From: a virus | Virus record (IMG/VR): IMGVR_UViG_3300005935_007929 | Location: 1-30,758 of that record | Direction: 5' to 3' (one strand) | DNA: 30,758 bases | Shown: positions 12,864 through 21,416 of the stretch, piece by piece | How positions within the stretch are numbered: the stretch's first letter is position 1 | How the letters are laid out: each line of letters begins with the position of its first letter | Translations under genes and position numbers: made by a program | Notes under the pieces: generated by a model | Told to the model about the DNA's origin: nothing | Database searches by the model: none | Seen by the model: the letters and a program-made list of their open reading frames with translations, nothing else

Positions 12864-13947
12864 AATTCTTTGTGTAGTTGGAACTAGATCCGATCTTATA
12901 AAGATTGCTTCTTTTTTAAGAGAATTGAAGAAAGATAAGTGGGCAGAAACGATTTTAGTTTTTACTGGTCAACATTATGACTATGAAATGTCTCAGATAT
13001 TTTTTCAGAATTTGGATATTTCAAAACCCAAATACAATCTTAAAGTAGGATCTGGTTCACATGCTTTTCAAACAGGCAAAATAATTGAAAGGTTAGAACC
13101 TATTCTTATAAAAGAAAAACCGAATTTAGTGATTGTAGTCGGTGATGTAAATTCAACTTTAGCTGGAGCTTTAACAGCAACAAAATTACATATTCCAATT
13201 GTTCACATTGAGTCGGGATTGAGAAGTTTTGATATGTTAATGCCCGAAGAAATTAATAGGAAACTTACTGATCATATATCTAATTTCCTATTTGCTACAG
13301 AACCAAGTGGAGTAAAGAACCTTTTAAGAGAAGGAATTTCAAAAAACAAAATCTTTTTAGTAGGAAATACAGCGATTGATATTTTAAAGGACTTACTACC
13401 TAAAATTCGGAAATCTAAAATATTAAAAGAATTGAAACTTAAGGATAAGGATTATGGAGTTTTAACCTTACATCGTCCTGAGAATGTTGATAATCCCGAA
13501 TTGTTCAAGCAACTTCTAGATATATTAACTAATGTTCAAGAGAAGATAAAAATAATTTTTCCAATTCATCCTAGAACTAAAAAGATACTTGAAAAATTAG
13601 AAGGATATAACCTTAGTAATGTGGAAATTATTAAACCTTTAGGGTATCTCGATTTTTTAGCCCTAGTTCTTCATTCCAAATTTGTCTTGACAGACAGTGG
13701 TGGCATTCAGGAAGAAACAACATTTTTGAAGATTCCTTGTTTAACTTTACGAAAGAATACTGAACGACCAATTACTATTACCCTAGGATCAAATATTCTT
13801 TGTGATAGTAATAAGAAGAAAATATTAAATGAGGTAGATAAGATTTTAAAAGGAAAATATAAAAAATCTAAGATTCCCAAATTTTGGGATGGTAAAACTA
13901 CTGAAAGAATTATTAAAATTTTAAAGAAATATGTTAAACATAATTGA
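12844..13947 (+). CDS. wecB: UDP-N-acetylglucosamine 2-epimerase (non-hydrolysing)
   Basis: A 367-aa protein of normal family length. It carries VVGTRSDLIK (11-20), TGQHYDYEM, VVGDVNST, the HIESGLRS motif (121-128) followed by MPEEINRKLTDHIS, LTLHRPENVDN and TDSGGIQEE, which together are diagnostic. It converts UDP-GlcNAc to UDP-ManNAc. The upstream dehydrogenase could then make UDP-ManNAcA, a common surface polysaccharide building block. The family's VVGTRPE is here VVGTRSD, a small deviation near the active site. Confidence 0.92.
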   Translation: MKNLNPKILCVVGTRSDLIKIASFLRELKKDKWAETILVFTGQHYDYEMSQIFFQNLDISKPKYNLKVGSGSHAFQTGKIIERLEPILIKEKPNLVIVVGDVNSTLAGALTATKLHIPIVHIESGLRSFDMLMPEEINRKLTDHISNFLFATEPSGVKNLLREGISKNKIFLVGNTAIDILKDLLPKIRKSKILKELKLKDKDYGVLTLHRPENVDNPELFKQLLDILTNVQEKIKIIFPIHPRTKKILEKLEGYNLSNVEIIKPLGYLDFLALVLHSKFVLTDSGGIQEETTFLKIPCLTLRKNTERPITITLGSNILCDSNKKKILNEVDKILKGKYKKSKIPKFWDGKTTERIIKILKKYVKHN

Positions 13948-13953
13948 ACTATT

Positions 13954-14982
13954 ATGTATCCTATAAATTATATAGATTGCAAAACTACTTGGGATGAATG
14001 GGCAAAAAAACATCCTGAAATAGTAAATAGAAAAAGAAAAGTGGTACTTCGCCAAGGTCAATCTCCTGGTGATGTCTTAACTTTTACGAGAGCAGTAGGA
14101 GATTTAAAGGAAAGTTATCCAAATTATGATATAGATGTTAGAAGTCCATGCCCAGAAATTTGGGAGAATAATCCTAACATTACATCCTTAAAAGAAAATG
14201 ATACTGATGTTGAAGTTTTTAGTATTACTTATGATGAGATAAACCAGAGTGGATGGAATGGATTACATTTTAGCGATGCTTTCCGACATGATTTGGAAAA
14301 ACAATTAGGTGTTCCAATAAAAAAAACAGGAATAAGACCAGAATTATGGATTTCAGATGAAGAGAAATCTTGGTATGGAAAGCCACATTGTGAATTTGGT
14401 TGGGATGGACCTTATTGGGTTTTGAATGCAGGAGCAAAGCCAGACAATGAATTAAAGCAATATCATAGATATCAAGAATTTGTAGATTTATTTAATAAAA
14501 AATTTAAAGGAGTAGTAAGACTGATTCAAGTAGGTCATCAAGATCATATTCATCCGAAATTAAATGGTGTACTTAATTTAATAGGTAAAACTAATTTGAG
14601 AGAAATGATTCGTTTGATTTATTGGTCTGAGGGAACTATTGGACCATTATCTTTGCAATTTGTAATAAGTGCAGCCTTTGAACAATCAGCAGTTTGTTTA
14701 GCAGCAGGAAAAGAAGGAGTAAGATGGCATCTCTATCCTCAAATGCGTTATATTCACACGAATGGTGCATTAGAATGTTGCCCATGGGATGGATGTTGGT
14801 TGGGAGGAGAAAAAGGAAGTTGTAAAGACTTAGTTGATGGAGTTCCAAAATGTTTTCGTTTAATTAAGCCTTATATGATAAGTGATGCTGTCGAAATGTA
14901 TTATGAAGGTGGAAAACTTAAATTACCAACCGAAGAAGAGAATAATAAATTTCAAGAAGATTTCAAAAAATTTAAAAAATAA
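13954..14982 (+). CDS. GT9-type heptosyltransferase-like enzyme with cysteine finger
   Basis: A 342-aa GT-B glycosyltransferase. The N-terminal domain has VLRQGQSPGDVLTFTRAVGDL (31-51), the GT9 opening motif where GDVL follows a flexible loop; the C-terminal domain has VLNAGAKPD (156-164) and a donor-site region YWSEGTIGPLSLQFVISAA (223-241). Near the end is a cysteine cluster, Cys275/276, 281, 290 and 300, ending in KCFRLIKPYMI. Cysteine fingers of this kind occur in some GT9 enzymes and, coordinating iron, in the autotransporter heptosyltransferases (TibC/Aah) that attach heptose to serine. With the ADP-heptose genes next door, a heptosyltransferase is the likeliest assignment; the acceptor is unknown. 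It closes the first operon; a new promoter follows. Confidence 0.72.
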   Translation: MYPINYIDCKTTWDEWAKKHPEIVNRKRKVVLRQGQSPGDVLTFTRAVGDLKESYPNYDIDVRSPCPEIWENNPNITSLKENDTDVEVFSITYDEINQSGWNGLHFSDAFRHDLEKQLGVPIKKTGIRPELWISDEEKSWYGKPHCEFGWDGPYWVLNAGAKPDNELKQYHRYQEFVDLFNKKFKGVVRLIQVGHQDHIHPKLNGVLNLIGKTNLREMIRLIYWSEGTIGPLSLQFVISAAFEQSAVCLAAGKEGVRWHLYPQMRYIHTNGALECCPWDGCWLGGEKGSCKDLVDGVPKCFRLIKPYMISDAVEMYYEGGKLKLPTEEENNKFQEDFKKFKK

Positions 14983-14993
14983 GATACCAAACA

Positions 14994-15022
14994 TTGACCC
15001 AAACAACTTTTTCTATTAAAAT
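14994..15022 (+). promoter_or_regulatory. TTGACCCAA promoter
   Basis: TTGACC (14994-14999, within TTGACCCAA), 17-nt spacer, TAAAAT (15017-15022). The expected start near 15029 leaves only about 5 nt before ATG 15034, an almost leaderless mRNA. Confidence 0.6.
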
Positions 15023-15033
15023 AAATTAAATAC

Positions 15034-15450
15034 ATGTCTAAGAATAAAATAATAGTATATGCTTATGTAGTTGGAGATATTTTTCACATAGGACATTTAA
15101 AAGCAATAAAAAATGCGAAAAAACAGGGAGATTATCTAATAGTTGGAGTCCTAACCGACAAAGCCACTATGGAGAAAAAGCCAAAACCCATAATCTCATT
15201 TAGACAGAGATTAAAAACGGTTGAGGCAATAAGATATGTTGATAATGTAGTTCCACAATATACATATTCCCCTCTACCAAATGTTAAAAAAATTAGACCC
15301 AATGTTTTGATGGAGAGTGATAGCCATAAAAAACAGCCTGCTAATAAATTTGTTGAATCCTATGGAGGTAAAGTAGTTGTTACTCCATATTATAAACCTC
15401 AAAGTTCAACTAAAATAAAAAATAAAGTGAAAGAAAATTGGAAAAAATAA
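15034..15450 (+). CDS. Cytidylyltransferase-like nucleotidyltransferase (TagD/RfaE2 fold)
   Basis: A 138-aa single-domain enzyme. GDIFHIGHLKAI holds the HxGH motif (His18-His21), followed by GDYLIVGVLTDKA, KPIISFRQRLKTVEAIRYVD, and a terminal SSTKIKNK similar to the STTxI motif of the superfamily. Members couple CTP or ATP to a small phosphorylated alcohol or sugar (glycerol phosphate, phosphoethanolamine, phosphocholine or heptose phosphate). The IRYVDNVVPQ...PN segment leans towards the glycerol/ethanolamine-phosphate type. Because a LicD-family transferase follows two genes later, a CDP-activated phospho-alcohol is a reasonable guess; the substrate cannot be fixed. Confidence 0.75.
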   Translation: MSKNKIIVYAYVVGDIFHIGHLKAIKNAKKQGDYLIVGVLTDKATMEKKPKPIISFRQRLKTVEAIRYVDNVVPQYTYSPLPNVKKIRPNVLMESDSHKKQPANKFVESYGGKVVVTPYYKPQSSTKIKNKVKENWKK

Positions 15451-15452
15451 TT

Positions 15453-15833
15453 ATGACAAAAGATTCACATAAAAAATCAATTTTAAAATCTATTATATGG
15501 AGAATTCTAGGAGTAATAGTATTAGCAACAGTAGTTTATCTTTATACAAGACAATGGATAACCACTGGATTAATTACAGTTATTCATCACGCTACATTTT
15601 TGTTAGTGTTTTATTTGCACGAGAGATTATGGTTTAAAATAAAAAAGTTTTCAGGGGCACTAAGGCGTATTATAAAAGCATTTACCTATGAAATAATATT
15701 AGGAATGGGACTTGGTGGATTAATTGTCTTATTAGTTACAGGACAATGGTCAAGAGTAACACAAATTACAATTACTTATACAGCAATAAAATTGATAATG
15801 TATTATTTTTACGAGAAAATTTGGACAAAATAA
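15453..15833 (+). CDS. Membrane protein with tandem DUF2061-like units
   Basis: A 126-aa protein; ATG 15453 is preferred over ATG 15438 because the latter lies inside the previous gene. Four hydrophobic segments are arranged as two similar halves: residues ~8-55 (SIIWRILGVIVLATVVYLYT ... HERLW) and ~70-126 (KAFTYEIILGMGLGGLIVLL ... YEKIW). Each half ends in an E+(L/I)W motif, as in DUF2061. The family's function is unknown; relatives are often found near sugar or sulfate activation genes. It should sit in the host inner membrane. Confidence 0.7.
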   Translation: MTKDSHKKSILKSIIWRILGVIVLATVVYLYTRQWITTGLITVIHHATFLLVFYLHERLWFKIKKFSGALRRIIKAFTYEIILGMGLGGLIVLLVTGQWSRVTQITITYTAIKLIMYYFYEKIWTK

Positions 15834-15847
15834 ATTAATAAATATTT

Positions 15848-16462
15848 ATGGGACAAGATGATAAAACAAGTTTTAGAGAAAAAGCGACTCAAGACCTAAA
15901 TGAGATAAAAGAGGTTTACGATAAATTAGGGATTAAGTTCTTTTTAGTATATGGTACATTATTGGGTGCTGTCAGAGAAAAAAATGTCATCGTAACAGAC
16001 CATGATAATGATATCGGATTATTTGGAGAAGATATTTATAGGGGTGAAGAAATATACTTTGCTCTTAAAGAGGCTGGTTTTTTAGTTGGTACTTATGTAA
16101 GTTTGCAAGACCCTAATGGAAATGTAAAAAGACCAGTTATGTTTTTAACAAACAAAAGGGTAAAAACTGAACATATTTTTCTTTTTAAAGTAGGGGATAA
16201 GAGAGTTACTTGGTATTCCACAAGAAAAAATGAAAAAACTGGAGTAACAGAGTCTCTTGTCTGGGAAAATGATGCAAAACATTTTGAATATTTGGAAGAA
16301 ACTCCGTTTTTAAATAAAAAATACCTAGTTCCTAACCATCCCAAAGAATTATTAGATTTATGGTATAAAAATTGGGGAGTTCCATCAGGTGCTCAAGTTT
16401 GGGGTTATAAATGTCCTAGATTTTGGAAAGCATTTGATCCAGTTAAAGAAGTTTTTAAATAA
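15848..16462 (+). CDS. LicD-family phosphotransferase
   Basis: A 204-aa protein with the nucleotidyltransferase-fold signature of LicD/fukutin-like enzymes: YGTLLGAVRE (35-44) and TDHDNDIGLFGED (50-62), whose acidic residues bind metal, and a C-terminal tail NHPKELLDLWYKNWGVP. Family members transfer phosphocholine or other phospho-alcohols from a CDP-linked donor to glycans. The HxGH nucleotidyltransferase two genes upstream could make such a donor. It reads as part of the operon starting at 15029. Confidence 0.82.
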   Translation: MGQDDKTSFREKATQDLNEIKEVYDKLGIKFFLVYGTLLGAVREKNVIVTDHDNDIGLFGEDIYRGEEIYFALKEAGFLVGTYVSLQDPNGNVKRPVMFLTNKRVKTEHIFLFKVGDKRVTWYSTRKNEKTGVTESLVWENDAKHFEYLEETPFLNKKYLVPNHPKELLDLWYKNWGVPSGAQVWGYKCPRFWKAFDPVKEVFK

Positions 16463-16471
16463 TATAATATT

Positions 16472-17095
16472 ATGATTGAAAGTTGGAAAGAAGACAAATT
16501 ATTATCGGGTTTTAGCAATCACTTTTTGAGTGAACCCAATGCCACTTTGCCATATTATGCTCCTTTGATGTATATTTGGATAATGGCTCATAAGCATAAA
16601 AAGATATTGGAGGTTGGTGTAGCTGAAGGCTATTCTTCTTACTACTTTGCTTATGCAGCAAAGAAAAATGAGGGAATGTACTATGGTATTGATATTCTTC
16701 CAGATCGTTGTGAGAAAGTAGATAAAGCTTTAACCGAAGCAGATTTCCCCCACAAAATTATCTGTGCTGATACTAGAAAAATGGAAAAGATTGATTTTAC
16801 AGATAGAATTGATTTAGCATTTTTAGATGGAGAACATTCAACTGAAACAGTCAGTCGTGAAATTGAAATGATTTATCCTTTATTGGATGTTCAGGGCAGA
16901 GGGTATATATTTATTCACGATATTGTAGATATGGGAAATGCTGGAATTTGGTTGAAGTTAAAAAACGATAAAAGATTTGAAACATTGGGGATGGAGCCAA
17001 ATTATGGATTAGGAATTGCCAGAAAAATGGAGGGTCTTGATTATGAAGAAAATGCTAGAAAATTTGAAACCAAAGAGTCGGAAGATCAATTTTAA
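16472..17095 (+). CDS. Class I SAM methyltransferase (Methyltransf_24-like)
   Basis: A 207-aa protein. Motif I is KILEVGVAEGYSS (44-56), followed by YGIDI, ICADTRKM, and AFLDGEHSTETVSREIEMIYPLL, the acidic block seen in Methyltransf_24/CmcI-like sugar methyltransferases, and FIHDIVD. It probably O-methylates a sugar of the glycan built by this island. No Shine-Dalgarno; short 9-nt gap after licD-like gene. A second member of the same family is encoded at 18963. Confidence 0.78.
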   Translation: MIESWKEDKLLSGFSNHFLSEPNATLPYYAPLMYIWIMAHKHKKILEVGVAEGYSSYYFAYAAKKNEGMYYGIDILPDRCEKVDKALTEADFPHKIICADTRKMEKIDFTDRIDLAFLDGEHSTETVSREIEMIYPLLDVQGRGYIFIHDIVDMGNAGIWLKLKNDKRFETLGMEPNYGLGIARKMEGLDYEENARKFETKESEDQF

Positions 17096-17113
17096 TTAAT
17101 TAAAATAAAGACA

Positions 17114-18055
17114 ATGAAATATGCTTACATAGCAACAGTCAATCCTGGATATATGTTTTCGATGAATGCTACTATAAATGCGAACAAATATTATGGCACT
17201 AATGCTGATGTCCATCTTCTTTATTTTGGTAATTTTAAAGAAGAATATATGAAAAGATGTGAAACTGCTTTTCCTTTTGAAGTGAGATGGGTTAAAATGA
17301 CTGAAGGAAATTATTTTGATGCAAAATATCGGTATGCTGCTACTTTGAAAGATAAATATGATGCAATATCTATTATTGATGCAGACTTATTTATATGTTC
17401 TGATACCAAGGAATATTTTGAAAAAGCCGCAAATGAAAATATATTAATTACTGGAACCCGAGTTCGTTCAGGGATGAAGAATAAGACAGACATGGCATGG
17501 AATAATCCTGAAGAGGTAAATGACAGATCAAGAAGTTATTTTGCAGATTTTCCAACATTTATCAATCCTAAATCTGGACAAAAATTACTTGATTGTTGGT
17601 TTAAAAATACTAACAAGGCTTATATTCCTTCTGGGTCTTTTGGAGATAGATATCATCCTTTAATAGCCCTTAACAGATGTATTTGTGAGCTTTTATCACC
17701 TGAGCAAACATTGGCTCTAGATGGAAATTTTTGGAATGCCGATTTTAAAATAAGTTTAACTGACTTTATTAGAAAGGACGATATTATGATAAATGAAAAA
17801 GGAGAAAGATTTTATGCCATTCATAATAAATGGTGGAAATCTGGAATGGCTCAACATGAGCTCAGAATTGCTCCTCATCTTAAAAATGATGTAGAAGTAA
17901 ATAAAAGGTTAGATAGACTTGAAAAAAATATGAATGAGATTAGGAATTTTATGATTTGGTTTAATGAGATGACACCATCTACTAGAAGGGATGATTATTA
18001 TAAAGAAAAGATAGATAGAATGGAATATTTGAGACGTGAAGAAAAATTATTATGA
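17114..18055 (+). CDS. GT-A-type glycosyltransferase with coiled-coil tail
   Basis: A 313-aa protein starting YAYIATVNPGY, with a DVHLLYFG strand and IIDADLF, which contains the DxD metal/nucleotide-sugar motif (89-91). A late IHNKWWKSG segment resembles the terminal His-rich part of GT8-like enzymes. The C-terminal ~50 residues (about 257-313) are charged and helical, likely a coiled coil. It is distantly similar in layout to the protein at 20449 (both start with an AYI strand and have DAD near residue 90-100), suggesting related enzymes with different substrates. Confidence 0.7.
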   Translation: MKYAYIATVNPGYMFSMNATINANKYYGTNADVHLLYFGNFKEEYMKRCETAFPFEVRWVKMTEGNYFDAKYRYAATLKDKYDAISIIDADLFICSDTKEYFEKAANENILITGTRVRSGMKNKTDMAWNNPEEVNDRSRSYFADFPTFINPKSGQKLLDCWFKNTNKAYIPSGSFGDRYHPLIALNRCICELLSPEQTLALDGNFWNADFKISLTDFIRKDDIMINEKGERFYAIHNKWWKSGMAQHELRIAPHLKNDVEVNKRLDRLEKNMNEIRNFMIWFNEMTPSTRRDDYYKEKIDRMEYLRREEKLL

Positions 18056-18062
18056 AGAAATT

Positions 18063-18962
18063 ATGAAAATATTAATAACAGGTTCACAAGGAACATTAGG
18101 TCAGCCCTTGATGAAAGAATTAAGAAAACGAGGACACGAAGTTTGGGGTTGTGATATATCTCATCAGAAAGATGAGAAATATATTAGGTGTGATATTTCT
18201 GAATTTAGACAAATAGAAAAAGTTTTATCCAAGAAGTTTGATTTTGTTTATAATCTTGCTGCTGAATTTGGCAGAATTAATGGAGAAGAATATTATGAAA
18301 AAGTTTGGAAAACTAATGTAATTGGTTTAAGAAATATCCTTGAACTTCAAAAGAAATTTGGTTTTAAATTAATTCATACTTCTTCTTCAGAGATTTATGG
18401 AGATATTAAAGTTGATTATTTAAAAGAAGATATAATTCCGTCATATCAAGAAAACGATTATGCAATTTCTAAATGGGTGAATGAAATGCAATGTAAGAAT
18501 TTTACTAAAAGATATGGAAATGAGATAATGACGATTAGATTATTTAATGCTTATGGACCTGGAGAATTTTATACTCCTTATCGTTCAGTAGTATGTTTAT
18601 TTTGTTATCGAGCACTATTGGATTTACCTTATACTGTATTTAAAGATTATCATAGGGTTTTTATGTATATTGATGATTTAATTCCTACCTTTGCTAATGC
18701 CTGTGAGAAATTTGTTTCAGGTGAAATTATTAATATCGGTGGTGAAGAATATCGTTCTGTCGAAGAATTAAATAATATAATTCTAAAACAACTTGGCAAA
18801 ACAGATAAATTTGTAACTTACTTGCCACAGGATAAACATAATATCACAAATAAAAGACCAGATATTACAAAGGCTAAAAAATTATTAAATCATAATCCTT
18901 CTATTCCATTGGAAGTTGGTGTTGAAAGAACTTTGGAATGGATGAAACAGGTTTATAAATAA
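18063..18962 (+). CDS. NAD-dependent sugar epimerase/dehydratase
   Basis: A 299-aa extended SDR; ATG 18063 is chosen because the fold begins directly with MKILITGSQGTLG, whereas the upstream GTG (18036) adds nine residues inside the previous gene. It has the NAD-binding GxxGxxG, NLAAEFG, HTSSSEIYGD, catalytic YAISK, RLFNAYGPGE, and MYIDDL near the substrate site. These features fit nucleotide-sugar 4-epimerases or 4,6-dehydratases; the exact product is unknown. It ends one base before the next gene start. Confidence 0.85.
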   Translation: MKILITGSQGTLGQPLMKELRKRGHEVWGCDISHQKDEKYIRCDISEFRQIEKVLSKKFDFVYNLAAEFGRINGEEYYEKVWKTNVIGLRNILELQKKFGFKLIHTSSSEIYGDIKVDYLKEDIIPSYQENDYAISKWVNEMQCKNFTKRYGNEIMTIRLFNAYGPGEFYTPYRSVVCLFCYRALLDLPYTVFKDYHRVFMYIDDLIPTFANACEKFVSGEIINIGGEEYRSVEELNNIILKQLGKTDKFVTYLPQDKHNITNKRPDITKAKKLLNHNPSIPLEVGVERTLEWMKQVYK

Positions 18963-19634
18963 ATGGATAAAAAAATTAAAAAGATATTAACCAGCATTAT
19001 ATTTCACAATTTAAGAATTTTAAATAAAGTTACACCTAGAGATACTTATATTGAAAATTATAAATGGCATTGGAATAAAAATAAAGATGAATTTTTTGAC
19101 TTATATCATCTTGCTTTTTATTGGGGAATGACTCGTCATCCTAAAAAGATAATTGAGATAGGAACTAGAACGGGGCTATCTTTATGTCAATTACTTTCTC
19201 CTTATTTAGATTTTGATGGAATGAAAGTCGTAATTTTTGATAGATTTGATGATGGTCTCACTAGTCCAGAATTGGTAAAAAAGCATTTAGAACATTTGGC
19301 AATTCCTACTGATTTTATTGAATTTCATGTTGGAGATTCTGGTAAAACTGTTCCTGAATTTAAAAAAACTAATAAAGACAAATTTGATTATGTCTTAGTT
19401 GATGGGGCACACATAGAAAAATATGTTACCATAGATTTAGAAAATGTAGTTGATCTGATTGCCGAGAATGGAATAATAGTTGTTGATGACATTGCTTCTC
19501 TTCCAGAAGATAATATTTCTGTTAAAATTGCTTGGGAAAAATTTAAAATTAAATATGCCCAACAGTTTACTTTTCAAGAGGATAAAGCAGGGAAAGGAAC
19601 TGGTTGGGGAATTCGTAACAGTAAAAAATTATGA
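18963..19634 (+). CDS. Class I SAM methyltransferase (Methyltransf_24-like)
   Basis: A 223-aa protein with motif I KIIEIGTRTGLS (62-73), a VVIFDRFDDG acidic loop, YVLVDGAHIEKYVTIDLENVVDLI and IIVVDDI, the pattern of Methyltransf_24/CmcI enzymes acting on sugars and antibiotics. The N-terminal ~50 residues are an additional helical part. The start follows the previous stop directly (TAAATG), and the end overlaps the next gene by 4 nt. Confidence 0.78.
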   Translation: MDKKIKKILTSIIFHNLRILNKVTPRDTYIENYKWHWNKNKDEFFDLYHLAFYWGMTRHPKKIIEIGTRTGLSLCQLLSPYLDFDGMKVVIFDRFDDGLTSPELVKKHLEHLAIPTDFIEFHVGDSGKTVPEFKKTNKDKFDYVLVDGAHIEKYVTIDLENVVDLIAENGIIVVDDIASLPEDNISVKIAWEKFKIKYAQQFTFQEDKAGKGTGWGIRNSKKL

Positions 19635-20452
19635 AATTTATAGAACCCTCAAAAGAAAAAGAGAAATTAAAGTTTCATTTAGATTCTGGCGAATATCATA
19701 AAGTCGGAATATTTTGGGGTCATGGTATAGGAGATACTTTGATGTTCCAAGTGATATTAAAAAAACTCAAAGAAATGTATCCTGATATTGAGTTTAAAAT
19801 GATTTTGATAAATGGATTACAGGAAGAGGTTATCTATCCTGATGCTGTTTTAGTTAATAGTAGAGAAGAAGCTCAAAAACTTCAAAATTTTGATTTGATT
19901 TGTCAAACTAATTTTCCGTTAGAAACAGATCCAAATTTAACTAAGCCAGAATTATGTTGTAAACAGGAGATGGGAATAGAACCTGTAGATGGACATCAAG
20001 AACTACCAAAATTTTCTAGTCCTTTAGTTGCAGTTCATTTTTGTTTAACATCATTACCCGATCTTGCAAATCCAACAGAAGAAGTGGCTCATAAAATATG
20101 GGATGAGATTCATGAAGTAGGATTAGTTCCAATTGAAGTTCATTACCACCATGTATTTGACAATCCTGTTAATAAGGTATTTCCATTTATTGATTGCACT
20201 GTTCGTGGTTGTCAGGCAAAGCTTCCTTCTTTGTTCGGACTTTTGGAAGTTTCAAGATTTTTCATAGGAGTTGTGAGTGGTCCTTTTCATTCAGCAATGA
20301 GCATTCTTCCACACGATAGAATTTGTTATTTGGAAAAAGATATCCCAGTTGCTCGCTTTACTCACAAAGACATAAAGTCGATTAATATAAAAAATTATAA
20401 AGATGGTTCTATAAAGCAATGGCTTGAGGAACAAATCAAAAAAGATTTATGA
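19631..20452 (+). CDS. Second GT9-like glycosyltransferase
   Basis: A 273-aa protein with the GT9 opening GHGIGDTLMFQVILKKLKEMYP (30-51) and a late FIGVVSGPFHSAMSI, corresponding to the donor-site motif of heptosyltransferases. It is shorter than the enzyme at 13954 and lacks the C-terminal cysteine cluster, though it has a CTVRGCQAKLP stretch. It likely transfers a heptose or similar sugar onto the growing glycan. Overlaps its neighbours by 4 nt on each side. Confidence 0.68.
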   Translation: MKFIEPSKEKEKLKFHLDSGEYHKVGIFWGHGIGDTLMFQVILKKLKEMYPDIEFKMILINGLQEEVIYPDAVLVNSREEAQKLQNFDLICQTNFPLETDPNLTKPELCCKQEMGIEPVDGHQELPKFSSPLVAVHFCLTSLPDLANPTEEVAHKIWDEIHEVGLVPIEVHYHHVFDNPVNKVFPFIDCTVRGCQAKLPSLFGLLEVSRFFIGVVSGPFHSAMSILPHDRICYLEKDIPVARFTHKDIKSINIKNYKDGSIKQWLEEQIKKDL

Positions 20453-21375
20453 CAAAATATGCTTATATAGTTGCGGCAGATTGTAAATATTTGCCAGAGT
20501 TAACAGCTTTACTTAATAGTTTTGATTACATTAAAAATAAATTTGATGTTCATTTAGTTGGTATTCATTTACCAAAAGAATTTTCAGAACAATTTGATAA
20601 ATTAAATTATAATGTTATTTATCATGATATAGACGAAAAAGAAGTTGAAGAAAGTCGTGGCATAAGTGAAGTTACTTGTAGGAAGCGTTATTATTATGCT
20701 TCAAAGTTTGGACAAGATTATGATGCAATTTGTGTATTGGATGCTGATATGATTTTTACTAGAGACCCTTGGCAGTATTTTGAAATTGCAGCAAAGACTG
20801 GTTTTGTTGTAGGAGTTAGTAAGGAACAAAATAAAGTTTATGATGATGAACATCATAAAGCAGATGGTGAATGGATTATTCCAAAAGGATATTATAATAG
20901 GGTTGATATTTGTAATTGTCCGTTATTCATTGATGTAAAAATATGGGGAAAAGCCTTTGAAAGAAGTTGGGATATATTTCTCAACCATGGGTTCAAAGCA
21001 CCAGATATGGATGCTTTAGCAATTTGTTTAATTGAAGCAGGATCGGAAGACAAAACTATTTTATTGCCAAACGTTTGTTGGTTAGGCACAAATGAAAAAT
21101 TACTGAAACCATATATACGAGCCACTAATGATAGAGGATTGATAAAATCGGAATTTGGTGAACCTGTATTTTCTTATCATGGTCATTATTACCATAAAAT
21201 TTGGAGAGAAACTCAATTAGCCAATCGTCATAAGTGTGCAGAAGGATATTTAGGTTGTTCGTTTAATACTGATAATATGGCTAAAGGTGCAATGGAATTA
21301 TTGTATTCTCATTTTAAAAAAATGTTGGATTACAAAATCAAGATTGAACATAAAGATTGGAGACATACTAGTTAA
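20449..21375 (+). CDS. GT-A-type glycosyltransferase
   Basis: A 308-aa protein: AYIVAADCKYLPEL at the start, FDVHLVGIH strand, a CRKRYYYASKFGQDYD segment, VLDADMIF with the DxD motif (98-100), and a late SYHGHYYHKIWRETQL His-rich part that could coordinate metal, as in GT8-like enzymes. It ends the glycan island; a new promoter follows 7 nt after its stop. Confidence 0.7.
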   Translation: MTKYAYIVAADCKYLPELTALLNSFDYIKNKFDVHLVGIHLPKEFSEQFDKLNYNVIYHDIDEKEVEESRGISEVTCRKRYYYASKFGQDYDAICVLDADMIFTRDPWQYFEIAAKTGFVVGVSKEQNKVYDDEHHKADGEWIIPKGYYNRVDICNCPLFIDVKIWGKAFERSWDIFLNHGFKAPDMDALAICLIEAGSEDKTILLPNVCWLGTNEKLLKPYIRATNDRGLIKSEFGEPVFSYHGHYYHKIWRETQLANRHKCAEGYLGCSFNTDNMAKGAMELLYSHFKKMLDYKIKIEHKDWRHTS

Positions 21376-21381
21376 TTATAA

Positions 21382-21410
21382 TTGACCCAAGATAAAAATT
21401 ATAATAGAAT
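21382..21410 (+). promoter_or_regulatory. TTGACCCAA promoter of the transporter unit
   Basis: TTGACC (21382-21387, within TTGACCCAA), 17-nt spacer, TAGAAT (21405-21410). The predicted start near 21417 lies just 5' of the structured leader. Confidence 0.65.
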
Positions 21411-21416
21411 AAAAAT

